Below, in pieces: positions 16,031-23,708 of a DNA stretch of 41,716 bases; the stretch's first letter is position 1, and every line of letters starts with the position of its first letter. This DNA is from an uncultured Collinsella sp. (GTDB taxonomy: Bacteria; Actinomycetota; Coriobacteriia; Coriobacteriales; Coriobacteriaceae). Both the position numbers and the translations under genes were made by a program. The DNA is taken from the NCBI GenBank assembly GCA_902464565.1, contig CABQJV010000020.1, forward strand, positions 1 to 41,716, in the 5' to 3' direction. Below the pieces are notes generated by a model that made no database searches, was not told where the DNA came from, and saw only the letters and a program-made list of their open reading frames with translations.

Positions 16031-16891
16031 ATGGCGCAGCACATGGCTCAGCAAAATGCCGAGGGCTCGCGCAATCTGTCCACGCTGGTCGACGCGTCGG
16101 CCGAGCTGCAGCATCTGGTGCAGACCGTCTGGCGCTTGCGTCAGCCCGACGGCTGCCCGTGGGACCGCGAGCAGACGCACCGCAGCATTGGCAAGAACAT
16201 GATCGAGGAGGCCTACGAGGCGCTCGACTGCATCGAGGCGGACGACGCGGTTCACCTGCGCGAGGAGCTGGGTGACGTGCTCATGCAGGTCGTGCTGCAT
16301 GCGCAGATTGCTGCTGACGCCGGCGAGTTTACGCTGACCGACGTGGCGCGTGATATCGATGCCAAGCTCATCCGCCGTCATCCGCACGTGTTTGGCGATG
16401 TAGATGCCGACAGTTCCGACGAGGTACTCAAGATTTGGGACGAGGTTAAGCTTGCCGAGAAAGCCGCCAAGGACAAGGCCGTGGCGGCTGGCGAGGCTGC
16501 GCCCGAGGGCCTGCTCGACGGCGTGCCCACGCATCTACCGGCGCTGATGCAGGCTCAGAAGGTGTCGCGCAAGGCGGCTGCCGTGGGCTTTGAGTGGGAG
16601 ACGGTCCAGGACGTGTGGGACGAGGTTGCCGAGGAGCGTGCCGAGTTTGAGGCCGAGGCCCCTGGCTCGCCCGAGCGCGAAATGGAGTTTGGCGACCTGC
16701 TCTTTGCCTTGGTCAACGTCGCGCGCAAGGAGGGCATTGACGCCGAGAGCGCCCTTCGTGCCAGCACGGCAAAGTTCCGCCGTCGCTGGGCCGCGATGGA
16801 GCAGATGGCGGCCGATGCTCACGTGGATCTTGCCGAGCTTTCGACCCACGGCCTCAACGACCTGTGGGATGCCGCAAAGGCGGAGGAGTAA
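16031..16891 (+). CDS. mazG: Nucleoside triphosphate pyrophosphohydrolase
   Basis: A 286-residue MazG with two helical repeats. The N-terminal one is complete: CPWDREQTHRSIGKNMIEEAYEALDCI and LREELGDVLMQVVLHAQIA, giving the EExxE and ExxD metal ligands. RRHPHVFGD follows, then the second repeat with FEAEAPGSPEREMEFGDLLFALVNVAR. The family hydrolyses non-canonical or excess NTPs and helps clean the nucleotide pool. It is the last gene of its operon; a terminator follows five bases after the stop. Confidence 0.93.
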   Translation: MAQHMAQQNAEGSRNLSTLVDASAELQHLVQTVWRLRQPDGCPWDREQTHRSIGKNMIEEAYEALDCIEADDAVHLREELGDVLMQVVLHAQIAADAGEFTLTDVARDIDAKLIRRHPHVFGDVDADSSDEVLKIWDEVKLAEKAAKDKAVAAGEAAPEGLLDGVPTHLPALMQAQKVSRKAAAVGFEWETVQDVWDEVAEERAEFEAEAPGSPEREMEFGDLLFALVNVARKEGIDAESALRASTAKFRRRWAAMEQMAADAHVDLAELSTHGLNDLWDAAKAEE

Positions 16892-16895
16892 GACT

Positions 16896-16941
16896 GCGGG
16901 AACGACGGGCTGACACGCCTCATCGTTCCCGCTAAATTTTT
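16896..16941 (+). terminator. Intrinsic terminator after mazG
   Basis: A perfect 10-bp stem GCGGGAACGA (16896-16905) with TCGTTCCCGC (16923-16932) is followed by TAAATTTTT. Confidence 0.85.
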
Positions 16942-16951
16942 CGAAAAACAA

Positions 16952-17035
16952 TTGTATCCCTCGGCTAACTTAGGGCATAATGCAAAAAGTGCGACATGGC
17001 TAACTTACGGAGGCGCACCGACGGTGCACCGTCGG
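16952..17035 (+). promoter_or_regulatory. eno promoter and structured leader
   Basis: TTGTAT (16952-16957), an 18-base spacer and CATAAT (16976-16981) form a candidate promoter. The 13-mer GGCTAACTTA(G/C)GG occurs twice, at 16963-16975 inside the spacer and at 16998-17010, 35 bases apart. A perfect 18-bp palindrome CCGACGGTGCACCGTCGG lies at 17018-17035 in the predicted leader. Together these suggest regulated expression of enolase; no binding protein is known. Confidence 0.45.
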
Positions 17036-17080
17036 CCAGTCGCTTGCATCAACTACGTTTCCAAGTGAGAGGGAGACAGC

Positions 17081-18370
17081 ATGAGTGACATTTTGGACGT
17101 CTACGGTCGCGAGGTACTCGACAGCCGCGGCAACCCCACCGTCGAGGTCGAGGTCGTGCTCGAGGACGGCAGCTTCGGCCGCGCGATGGTGCCTTCGGGC
17201 GCTTCGACCGGCGCTTTCGAAGCTTGCGAGCTGCGCGACGGCGACAAGGGCCGCTACCTGGGCAAGGGCGTCTCGCAGGCCGTCGAGCACGTCAACAACG
17301 AGTGTGCCAACGCCGTCGTGGGCCTCGACGCCTTCGACCAGCGCGCTGTCGATGCCGCGCTGATCGCCGCGGACGGTACCCCCAACAAGACCAAGCTCGG
17401 CGCCAACGCCATTCTGGGCGTGTCGCTGGCCGTCGCCCGCGCCGCTGCCGAGTCGGCGGGTCTGTCGCTGTACCAGTACCTGGGCGGCGTCAACGCCCAC
17501 CTGCTGCCCACGCCCATGATGAACATCCTCAACGGCGGCGTGCATGCCGACAATAACGTTGACTTCCAGGAGTTCATGATCATGCCGGTGGGCGCCCCGA
17601 GCTTTGCCGAGGGCCTGCGCTGGTGTGCCGAGGTCTACCACACCCTCAAGGGCGTGCTGCACGAGGCAGGCCTGGGCGGCGGCGTGGGCGACGAGGGCGG
17701 CTTTGCGCCCAACCTCAAGACCAATGCCGAGCCGTTCGAGTACATTACCAAGGCCGTCGAGAAGGCTGGCTTTAAGCCCGGCGTTGACTTCATGTACGCC
17801 ATGGATCCGGCCTCGACCGAGTTCTACAACGCCGAGACCGGCATGTACGAGCTCAAGGGCGAGGGCGTTGAGTATACGAGCGCTCAGATGGTCGATTACT
17901 GGGAGAAGCTTGTCGACACCTACCCCATCATCTCCATCGAGGACGGCATGGCCGAGGAGGACTGGGACGGCTGGGTCGAGCTTACCCGCCGCATTGGCAA
18001 CAAGGTGCAGCTGGTGGGCGACGACCTGTTCGTCACCAACACCGAGCGTCTCAAGAAGGGCATCGAGCTGGGTGCCGCCAACGCGATCCTGGTCAAGGTC
18101 AACCAGATCGGCACGCTCACCGAGTCGCTCGAGGCCATCGAGACCGCCAAGGAGGCCGGTTACGCTTGCATCGTGAGCCACCGCTCCGGCGAGACCGAGG
18201 ACTCCACGATTGCCGACCTGGTCGTGGGCGTCAACGCCGGCCAGATCAAGTCGGGCGCCCCGTGCCGCAGCGACCGTATCGCCAAGTACAACCAGCTCAT
18301 CCGCATCGAGGACGAGCTCGAGGGCAGCGCGCACTACGCCGGCAAGGCCGCGTTCTACAACATTCGCTAA
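17081..18370 (+). CDS. eno: Enolase
   Basis: A 429-residue glycolytic enzyme converting 2-phosphoglycerate to phosphoenolpyruvate. Typical features: LDSRGNPTVEVEV at the N-terminus, PSGASTGAFEACELRDGD, GGVHADNNVDFQEFMI, the metal ligands in YAMDPAS, SIEDGMAEEDWDGW and GDDLFVTN, catalytic lysine in ILVKVNQIGTLTE, and SHRSGETEDSTIADL. ATG 17081 follows GAGAGGGAGA. It has its own promoter region and terminator and is the first gene of the eno / FtsB-like / ppx cluster seen in Actinobacteria. Confidence 0.98.
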   Translation: MSDILDVYGREVLDSRGNPTVEVEVVLEDGSFGRAMVPSGASTGAFEACELRDGDKGRYLGKGVSQAVEHVNNECANAVVGLDAFDQRAVDAALIAADGTPNKTKLGANAILGVSLAVARAAAESAGLSLYQYLGGVNAHLLPTPMMNILNGGVHADNNVDFQEFMIMPVGAPSFAEGLRWCAEVYHTLKGVLHEAGLGGGVGDEGGFAPNLKTNAEPFEYITKAVEKAGFKPGVDFMYAMDPASTEFYNAETGMYELKGEGVEYTSAQMVDYWEKLVDTYPIISIEDGMAEEDWDGWVELTRRIGNKVQLVGDDLFVTNTERLKKGIELGAANAILVKVNQIGTLTESLEAIETAKEAGYACIVSHRSGETEDSTIADLVVGVNAGQIKSGAPCRSDRIAKYNQLIRIEDELEGSAHYAGKAAFYNIR

Positions 18371-18432
18371 ACAAGTGGCGCTCGGGGGGCGGGGTTGACT
18401 CGGCTCCGTTCCACTTCTGATGGCCGCCGTTG

Positions 18433-18464
18433 GGCGCTGGGCCATATGGCTCAGCGCCTTTTTT
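18433..18464 (+). terminator. Intrinsic terminator after eno
   Basis: GGCGCTGGGCC pairs with GGCTCAGCGCC (one wobble) around ATAT and is followed by six T. Confidence 0.9.
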
Positions 18465-18555
18465 ATGTCGAGCAAAGGCTGTCGAAGGTGGTGCGCGCGC
18501 TCGTGCTATAACTAGAATACTTAGCGCAAACAAACCTCAACCGCACAAGGCGCAC

Positions 18556-19314
18556 ATGGATCAGATTTACGACAACAGGTACTATTCCGCCGGTTCGCGT
18601 GAGCCGTCGCCTCGCCGTGCGCGCACGGTGCAGCTCGGTGGGTCCGCCTACGCCGGCGCCGACCGCTCCATACAGCGCCCGACAAGTACCTCGCGCCCCA
18701 ATGCTCAAGTGGATACTTCGACAGATGGACCAGTGCGCCCGGCACGTTCGTCGCATGCTCAGTGCTCGTCGGCTCAAACGCACGATAGGTCGAGCAGGCC
18801 CTCGAACCGTTTTTCGGGCTCGGACTTTATGCGCTACGCCAATGACAATGCGGCGGTCAAGGCGATCTATGACTTTACGCATGGCTCTCTGCGCCCGCTG
18901 TTTATCGGCATTGTCGTGGCGCTGGCGCTCGTGAGCCTGTATTTTCCCGTACGCGATCTGTACGTGGCTAAGCGCTCGAGCGACATCTTGGCCAAGCAGG
19001 TCGAGATTCGTCAGCAATACAATGATGAGATGAAAAAAGACACTGATAAGTGGTTCTCGGAAGAGGGCATTAAGGATTCGGCACGGGGCCTGGGCATGGC
19101 GATGCCCGGCGAGAAGAGGATTGAAGTGCTGGGCCTGGACGGCGATTCGGATTCGTCGTCGAGCAAAAAGTCCTCAAACGCCAAGAATGCCAGCGAAGTG
19201 GCCAAAGAGATCGAAGAGGTCGGCAAGGACGCACCGTGGTACATCAAGACGCTCGATATGCTGTTTGGATTTAACGGCGTCGAGGGCCAGACGGTCGCGT
19301 CCAGCGGCGAGTAG
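18556..19314 (+). CDS. FtsB/DivIC-like septum formation initiator protein
   Basis: A 252-residue single-pass membrane protein. A long N-terminal cytoplasmic region (1-110) is disordered, rich in Ser/Arg/Pro. A transmembrane helix (about 112-131) is followed by a short coiled coil (about 140-165, SSDILAKQVEIRQQYNDEMKK). A WFSEEGIKDSARGLGMAMPGE segment is typical of actinobacterial FtsB/DivIC proteins, and a Ser/Lys/Glu-rich tail completes the protein. These proteins form part of the divisome that activates septal wall synthesis. The start ATG 18556 has a weak AAGG. Position between eno and ppx matches the family's usual neighbourhood, without the DUF501 gene often found between. Confidence 0.82.
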   Translation: MDQIYDNRYYSAGSREPSPRRARTVQLGGSAYAGADRSIQRPTSTSRPNAQVDTSTDGPVRPARSSHAQCSSAQTHDRSSRPSNRFSGSDFMRYANDNAAVKAIYDFTHGSLRPLFIGIVVALALVSLYFPVRDLYVAKRSSDILAKQVEIRQQYNDEMKKDTDKWFSEEGIKDSARGLGMAMPGEKRIEVLGLDGDSDSSSSKKSSNAKNASEVAKEIEEVGKDAPWYIKTLDMLFGFNGVEGQTVASSGE

Positions 19315-19342
19315 GCGAGTAGCGCCCGGAGGGGAGCCCGCA

Positions 19343-20344
19343 ATGGCAGATTGCAAACGATATAAGGTGGCCGCGATCGACCTGGGAACGGTGTCGTCGC
19401 GACTGGTGCTGGCGCAGGTCGAGGACGGGGCGATCGTGGAATCGTCCAAGCATACCGAGATTACCGATCTGGGCGAGGGCGTCGACGCGACGGGCCGCTT
19501 TTGCGAGGCGGCTGTCGAGCGTGTGCTCGCTGCGTGTCGCATATTTGTGGATGAGGTGCGTGCCTTTGGGGCCGCGTGCGTCTGCACCACCTGCACGAGT
19601 GCCGCGCGCGATGCGTCCAACGCCGCGCTGCTGCTGGACGGCCTGCGCGGGCTGGGGCTCGAACCGCAGGTGATTCCGGGCGAGGTCGAGGCACGCCTGA
19701 CATTTTTTGGCGTGGCGCACGACTTTGCCGGCGAACGCATTATCGTCGCCGATTCGGGCGGCGGCTCTACGGAGCTCGCGACGGGCGTGTACGCGCCGGA
19801 GCGCGGGGTCTTTGCGCTGGAGGGAACGCGTTCGCTGGACATCGGTTGCCGTCGCGTGACGGAGCGCTTTTTCTCGGCGTTGCCGCCCGCGGACGACGAG
19901 CTCGCGGTTGCCGCCGCGTGGGCGGGCGAGCAGTTCTCCGCCTATTTTGAGGGCCTGCCGAGCAATTTTGAGCGTGCAGAGCGCCTGGTCGCGGTGGGCG
20001 GTACCGTCACCACGCTCGTGGCGCTGGTCCACGAGCTGGAGCCGTACGACTCGAGCTTTGTGCACCTGCGCGAGCTTTCGATGGAGCAGATCTCGGACGC
20101 CATCGATCGTATGTCTACGCTGGATGTGGAGGGTATCGCCGCGCTACCGGGTGTACAGCCCAAGCGCGCGGGCGTGATTCTGGCCGGCGCCGTGGTGATC
20201 CGTGAGCTCATGCGTGCCGGCGGCTACAAGACGCTCACCGTAAGCGAGAACAGCCTACTCGCCGGTATGGTCGCCACCATCAACGAAACCCTCGACGGCG
20301 AGCTACCCACCATTGGCTGGACCCCTACTCTCAGCACCCTCTAA
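19343..20344 (+). CDS. ppx: Ppx/GppA-family exopolyphosphatase
   Basis: A 333-residue protein of the short, two-domain actinobacterial type. ATPase-fold motifs: AAIDLGTVSSRLVLA (phosphate 1), TSAARDASNA, ADSGGGSTEL (phosphate 2) and LVAVGGTVTTLVAL (adenosine-like). It releases phosphate from polyphosphate or hydrolyses pppGpp; short forms may prefer short chains. ATG 19343 follows CCGGAGGGG, 28 bases after the FtsB-like gene. A GTTGCGGTG hairpin begins three bases after the stop. Confidence 0.9.
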   Translation: MADCKRYKVAAIDLGTVSSRLVLAQVEDGAIVESSKHTEITDLGEGVDATGRFCEAAVERVLAACRIFVDEVRAFGAACVCTTCTSAARDASNAALLLDGLRGLGLEPQVIPGEVEARLTFFGVAHDFAGERIIVADSGGGSTELATGVYAPERGVFALEGTRSLDIGCRRVTERFFSALPPADDELAVAAAWAGEQFSAYFEGLPSNFERAERLVAVGGTVTTLVALVHELEPYDSSFVHLRELSMEQISDAIDRMSTLDVEGIAALPGVQPKRAGVILAGAVVIRELMRAGGYKTLTVSENSLLAGMVATINETLDGELPTIGWTPTLSTL

Positions 20345-20347
20345 ATA

Positions 20348-20414
20348 AGTTGCGGTGAAATACGGACTAAAATCGCCCTTTCGGGCACCAAACAGTCCCT
20401 ATTCCACCGCAACT
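20348..20414. repeat. GTTGCGGTG hairpin element, copy 2
   Basis: 21-base arms at 20348-20368 and 20394-20414, two mismatches, with an inner GCCC/GGGC hairpin in the loop. It follows the ppx stop directly and may act as its terminator or 3' processing signal. The AAATAC/ATTCC difference from copy 1 is partly compensated by G-T pairing. Confidence 0.78.
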
Positions 20415-20419
20415 CAACA

Positions 20420-20462
20420 GCCGGCACCTGGGGACGTTCCTTTTCTGCCGGCACCTGGGGAC
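20420..20462. repeat. Two 16-base direct repeats with 27-base period
   Basis: GCCGGCACCTGGGGAC occurs at 20420-20435 and 20447-20462. The first is followed by GTTCCTTTT, whose reverse complement appears near 32630 beside another GTGCCGGC, so this belongs to the scattered AACGTCCC-type repeats. Confidence 0.65.
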
Positions 20463-20489
20463 AGTCCTCGCGGGGCGTCCCCACGGCGC

Positions 20490-21791
20490 CTATGCCAGCT
20501 TGTCGATTTGCCCAATCTCCCAAAGCGGAATATTGACGAGCATGCCCTCGTCTCTATATGCCGCCAGGGAGCTCCTCACGCAACGCTCGAGCTTGAATTT
20601 TTCGCAGGCTATTTTCAGACTCTTCGCTTTAAGGTTCTCTGCCGCCTTGACCTCAAGCGGAAGCACGGTTCCCGCATGGTCGATGGCAAAGTCGGTTTCG
20701 GCATTGCCAGAGGTAGAGGACCAATACGCGGGAGTTTTGTCCTGGAGCAAAAGCTCCTGCGCGACGTATTGTTCGGTCAGCGAACCTTTGAACTCGGTAA
20801 AAACAGCGGATCCGTTAAGAACGATGGCCGGAGAGAGACCGGAGAGCGCTCCGAGGATGCCGGTGTCGATGCAGAACAGTTTGAAGCCCGAGAGGTCTTC
20901 GTAGCTCGAGAGCGGTGCCTTTAGAGCGGAAACACGTGGCACCTTATGAACGATTCCGTAGTCCGTGAGCCACTGGAGGCTTTCCTCGAAATCGCGTGCG
21001 CGCGCTCCGGGGCGAAGGGCGCCATAGACAAACTTCTTGTTCTCCTTTGCAAGCTGGCCGGGAAGGGATTTCCAAACCAACCTCATGCGCTCGACGATGC
21101 GGGCGGGTGCATGTTTGCCAAAATCGGATTCGTAAGCCTCGATGATTTGCTGTTGAAGCCTTCGGGCTTCGATGAAGTCGCGTGTCTCGGCGAAAGTGGA
21201 GACAACTTCGGGCATACCGCCGACAACAAGGTATTCCTTGAGCAAGTGCTCGAGCTTTTCGGTAACGTTTGCTAGAAGGTTCATGTCTGCGGCAAGGATG
21301 GCGTCGGCGAGCGGGTTGCCGTCGACGGCACGAACGAACTCAGCAAACCCCATGGGACGCATGGTGAGCTGGTCGATTTTGCCGACGGGAAATGACTCGT
21401 TTTCGCATCGGAGCGCGAGGCCCATATAGGAACCGGCTGCTACGATGTGGTATTCGGGTGCAAGCTCGTTGAAGTACTTGAGCGAGGTGATCCCGCGTGG
21501 CGCCTCTTGGATCTCGTCGAAGATGATGAGCGTGTCTTCCGGCGTTACGGTTTGGCCACGTAGGAGTTCTATCTGGGAGATGATGCGCTTGGGGTCGAGG
21601 TTCCCATCGAACAGCGAGCGTGTGCTCGGCTCGAGCATAAAGTCAAAACGAATGACGTTTCGATACTGCTGGCTTGCGAATTCGTTAAGAAGCCAAGTCT
21701 TTCCTGTCTGGCGGGCTCCCTTAAGCAAGAGAGGTTTGCGATTCGCCCTTGATTTCCAAGCGATAAGTTCACTCATAAGCTGTCGCTGCAT
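20490..21791 (-). CDS. DUF4143-type AAA ATPase
   Basis: A 433-residue ATPase of the family with an N-terminal AAA domain and C-terminal DUF4143. Walker A GARQTGKT (25-32), Walker B LIIFDE (Asp92), AAGSYMGLAL sensor region. The C-terminal part has ETDFAIDHAGTVLPLEVKA, which resembles a PD-(D/E)xK nuclease core. These proteins are common and scattered in gut bacteria; their role is not known. Start ATG 21791 follows GGGAGG; a TTG at 21803 overlaps that site and is unlikely. It stands alone between ppx (convergent) and tRNA-Leu, with a 33-bp repeat array just upstream. Confidence 0.88.
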   Translation of the reverse strand: MQRQLMSELIAWKSRANRKPLLLKGARQTGKTWLLNEFASQQYRNVIRFDFMLEPSTRSLFDGNLDPKRIISQIELLRGQTVTPEDTLIIFDEIQEAPRGITSLKYFNELAPEYHIVAAGSYMGLALRCENESFPVGKIDQLTMRPMGFAEFVRAVDGNPLADAILAADMNLLANVTEKLEHLLKEYLVVGGMPEVVSTFAETRDFIEARRLQQQIIEAYESDFGKHAPARIVERMRLVWKSLPGQLAKENKKFVYGALRPGARARDFEESLQWLTDYGIVHKVPRVSALKAPLSSYEDLSGFKLFCIDTGILGALSGLSPAIVLNGSAVFTEFKGSLTEQYVAQELLLQDKTPAYWSSTSGNAETDFAIDHAGTVLPLEVKAAENLKAKSLKIACEKFKLERCVRSSLAAYRDEGMLVNIPLWEIGQIDKLA

Positions 21792-21834
21792 ATTGCCTCC
21801 CAACCCTCTCGGCTAGTATAAGGCCATTTGGGAG

Positions 21835-21930
21835 TTTCCATCGGAAAATGTGGGAGACAACCACGTTTTTCCATCGGAAAATGTGGGAGACAGCCACGTT
21901 TTTCCATTGGAAAATGTGGGAACACCAACC
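21835..21930. repeat. Three tandem 33-bp repeats upstream of the DUF4143 ATPase
   Basis: Units begin at 21835, 21868 and 21901 with TTTCCAT(C/T)GGAAAATGTGGGA. The first two are almost identical, the third diverges after that block. Each full unit has two small palindromes, TTTCCATCGGAAA and GTGG-N7-CCAC. The array lies 44-140 bases upstream of the ATPase start and could hold repeated operator sites, or be a decayed repeat block. Confidence 0.85.
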
Positions 21931-22001
21931 TAAGTTGCGGTGGAATAGTTCCTAAATGGGCTGGTAAACTGCCAAAACAGGAACTATTCCACCGCAACTT
22001 A
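21931..22001. repeat. GTTGCGGTG hairpin element, copy 3
   Basis: A perfect 23-bp stem: 21931-21953 with 21979-22001, outer end TAAGTTGCGGTGGAATAG. Inner arm bases differ from copy 1 (AGTTCC against AGGGAC), with the matching change on the other arm. Confidence 0.85.
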
Positions 22002-22017
22002 GAGCCCCACCGGCGTG

Positions 22018-22056
22018 TAAAAGAAACGAACCCGCATCCCTTGGGGACACGGGCTC
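22018..22056 (-). terminator. Terminator downstream of tRNA-Leu
   Basis: On the minus strand GAGCCCG pairs with CGGGTTC, and TCCC with GGGA inside, followed by GTTTCTTTT. It starts 13 bases after the tRNA 3' end. Confidence 0.75.
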
Positions 22057-22068
22057 GAACGCTTCATA

Positions 22069-22153
22069 TGGTAGGGGCGGTGGGACTCGAACCCACAATC
22101 CTTGCGGCGAGAGATTTTAAGTCTCCTGCGTATGCCAATTCCGCCACGCCCCC
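22069..22153 (-). tRNA. tRNA-Leu (anticodon UAA)
   Basis: The 85-base gene includes the encoded CCA. Acceptor GGGGGCG pairs with CGCCCCT; anticodon loop CTTAAAA within stem GGAGA/TCTCT gives anticodon TAA. A long variable arm (CGCCGCAAGGAT) marks a class II tRNA, and the T-loop is TTCGAGT. It lies 31 bases after the TPR-like gene and may be read from its promoter or its own. Confidence 0.96.
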
Positions 22154-22184
22154 GTGAGACTAGAAGTCTAGCACAAGCCGTCCG

Positions 22185-22808
22185 TTACGCGTTGACGGCC
22201 ATCGAGTGTTGGCCCGACTTCTCCAGGAACTCTTGGAACTTGGCTTCGTCGCCCTTGTTTTGGTACTGCAGAGCCAGCAGATACTCCAGGCGGCAACGCT
22301 TGACCGGGTCGTCGCCGGCCTCCTCGAGCATGCGCTCCAGCTCGGGAATGTCGTTGTGGCGCTTGAGGATCATCGTGTCGTACATTAGCTGGCACTCGTG
22401 CGCAACTGCCTCGGCCTGACCGCCCTCAAAGCCTTTGATCTCGTGCAGCAGCTCCTTGGACTTTTTGCGGTCCTCCTGGCCAACGTAGTAGTTAAAGGCC
22501 TTGATCACCAGGTCGACGCGCTGCATCTTGGGGAGGTTGAGTCCCAGCAGCAGGTCGAACATCTCGCTGGCGCGCTCGTGGTCCTCGCGCAACAGATAGG
22601 AGTTCAGGCGCAGGTAGTCGCGGTTGTAGCGTGGGTACAGCATGCTGGTGAGTTTGCCGTCGAGCAAACGATCGAACTCGTCCCACTGCTTGGCGGCCAT
22701 GAGCTGCTGCAGGCGTTTAAACGTCGTGCGTTTTTTGACGCTAAAGAACACCGACACGGCGATGCAGATGATAACGACGGCGGTCCAGAGTGTGCGGGAA
22801 TCGGGCAT
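22185..22808 (-). CDS. Membrane-anchored TPR-like protein of unknown function
   Basis: A 207-residue protein with one N-terminal membrane helix (about 8-25, LWTAVVIICIAVSVFFSV) and a cytoplasmic, fully helical part. Repeated pairs of helices with A/L/Y spacing (KRLQQLMAAKQWDEFDRLLDG, YLRLNSYLLREDHERASEMFDLLLG, RRLEYLLALQYQNKGDEAKFQEFLEKSG) look like tetratricopeptide repeats. Such proteins usually hold partners at the membrane. I cannot name a function. It is divergent from the PTS IIB gene and upstream of tRNA-Leu. Confidence 0.7.
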   Translation of the reverse strand: MPDSRTLWTAVVIICIAVSVFFSVKKRTTFKRLQQLMAAKQWDEFDRLLDGKLTSMLYPRYNRDYLRLNSYLLREDHERASEMFDLLLGLNLPKMQRVDLVIKAFNYYVGQEDRKKSKELLHEIKGFEGGQAEAVAHECQLMYDTMILKRHNDIPELERMLEEAGDDPVKRCRLEYLLALQYQNKGDEAKFQEFLEKSGQHSMAVNA

Positions 22809-22863
22809 ATTAGGGTCCTTAGTCGCTCATAAAGCGAGCGGTATGACAACACGTACTAGATGT

Positions 22864-22869
22864 ATTATA
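22864..22869 (-). promoter_or_regulatory. Possible -10 of the TPR-like gene
   Basis: TATAAT on the minus strand about 55 bases upstream of the start at 22808; no clear -35 at the normal spacing. Confidence 0.35.
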
Positions 22870-22971
22870 CGCAGCACGCAAGCAAACTGGCATAAAAGCT
22901 CATCGAGGCTGAGTGCCATCGCTCACTGCGGTACACTTACCTAAAGTAAACCATGAAGGGAGACACTACCT

Positions 22972-23259
22972 ATGAAGAAGATCGTTTTGGCTTGCGGTGC
23001 TGGCGCTGCTACTTCCACGCTTGTTGCCCAGAAGGTCGCCACCCTGCTCGACGCCAACGGTTACGCCGACAAGTACGAGATCGTGCAGTGCGCCATCTCC
23101 GAGGCCAAGGATTACTGCGACGAGGGCGCTGACTTGTTGATCGCTACCACCGTTGCCCCCGAGGGCCTCACCTGCCCGTACGTGAGCGGCGTGCCCTTCA
23201 TGACCGGCATGAACCGCGTTGCTGCCGAGAAGGCCGTCCTCGACGTCATGGCTCAGTAG
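22972..23259 (+). CDS. Orphan PTS IIB component, galactitol-type
   Basis: A 95-residue IIB protein. The phospho-accepting cysteine is Cys8 in VLACGAGAATSTL, in the GatB/lactose-like IIB fold pattern. EIVQCAISEAKDY and DLLIATTVAPEGL match the family. It normally takes phosphate from IIA and passes it to a sugar bound by IIC. No IIA, IIC, regulator or sugar enzyme lies beside it, so its partners are elsewhere or it has a regulatory role. AGGGAG precedes ATG 22972. A VOC gene follows after 11 bases. Confidence 0.87.
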   Translation: MKKIVLACGAGAATSTLVAQKVATLLDANGYADKYEIVQCAISEAKDYCDEGADLLIATTVAPEGLTCPYVSGVPFMTGMNRVAAEKAVLDVMAQ

Positions 23260-23270
23260 GCGCTGACTGT

Positions 23271-23645
23271 ATGAGTGAGCAGAACGCCAACCCGGTCGAG
23301 CTTTTTGGCATGCGCGTTGCCCATGTGGGCATCAACGCTACCGACCCGGCAGACGCCCTGGAGATCGCGGAGCTGTTCTCGACGATGATGGGTCTGCCCG
23401 TCATCGAGACCCCCGTTTCGTACTTTAACGATTCGCTGGTCGAGATCATGAAGCAGAACGGTCGTGGCGCCAAGGGCCACATCGGCTTTGCCGTCAACGA
23501 CATCGATGCGGCGGAGAAGTGGTTTGCCGAGCGCGGGCTCGAGGTCAACGAGGAGTCGCGCGTGCTGCTGCCCGACGGAGGCACCAAGCTCGTATACTTT
23601 AAGCGCGAGTTTGCCGGCTTCGCCGTGCACCTGTGCCGCGAGTAG
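23271..23645 (+). CDS. VOC-superfamily protein (KDPG aldolase-associated type)
   Basis: A 124-residue protein with one pair of beta-alpha-beta-beta-beta modules: MRVAHVGINATDPADALEIAELFSTMMGLPV and GHIGFAVNDIDAAEKWFAERGLEVN, ending FAGFAVHLCRE. The arrangement resembles the VOC domain that follows some KHG/KDPG aldolases in Firmicutes. Putative metal ligands (His18, Glu56, His69) are visible, so an enzyme role in sugar acid metabolism is possible but unproven. It probably shares a transcript with the PTS IIB gene. Confidence 0.72.
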   Translation: MSEQNANPVELFGMRVAHVGINATDPADALEIAELFSTMMGLPVIETPVSYFNDSLVEIMKQNGRGAKGHIGFAVNDIDAAEKWFAERGLEVNEESRVLLPDGGTKLVYFKREFAGFAVHLCRE

Positions 23646-23668
23646 CGCACAAGCTGCTATAGCTAGCA

Positions 23669-23708
23669 AAAAGGGATAGGGCCGCGTGGCCCTATCCCTT
23701 TATTTATG
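23669..23708. terminator. Bidirectional terminator
   Basis: A 14-bp perfect stem (23670-23683 with 23688-23701) has GCGT in the loop, a T-rich run on the plus side and A-rich bases on the other. It serves both the VOC gene and the converging sensor kinase gene, whose stop codon (23702-23700) lies within its arm. Confidence 0.88.

Noticed and set aside
17000..18475. 491-codon minus-strand frame over eno
   Set aside because: Antisense of enolase; no independent support.
21835..21930. CRISPR-like array
   Set aside because: The repeats are directly adjacent with no unique spacers, only three units exist, and no cas genes are near.
22069..22153. tRNA-Leu as an integration site for a mobile element
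   Set aside because: No integrase gene and no second copy of the tRNA end is seen in the flanking sequence.
21828..22157. 109-codon plus-strand frame over the 33-bp repeats and tRNA
   Set aside because: It is a translation of tandem repeats, a hairpin element and the antisense of tRNA-Leu.
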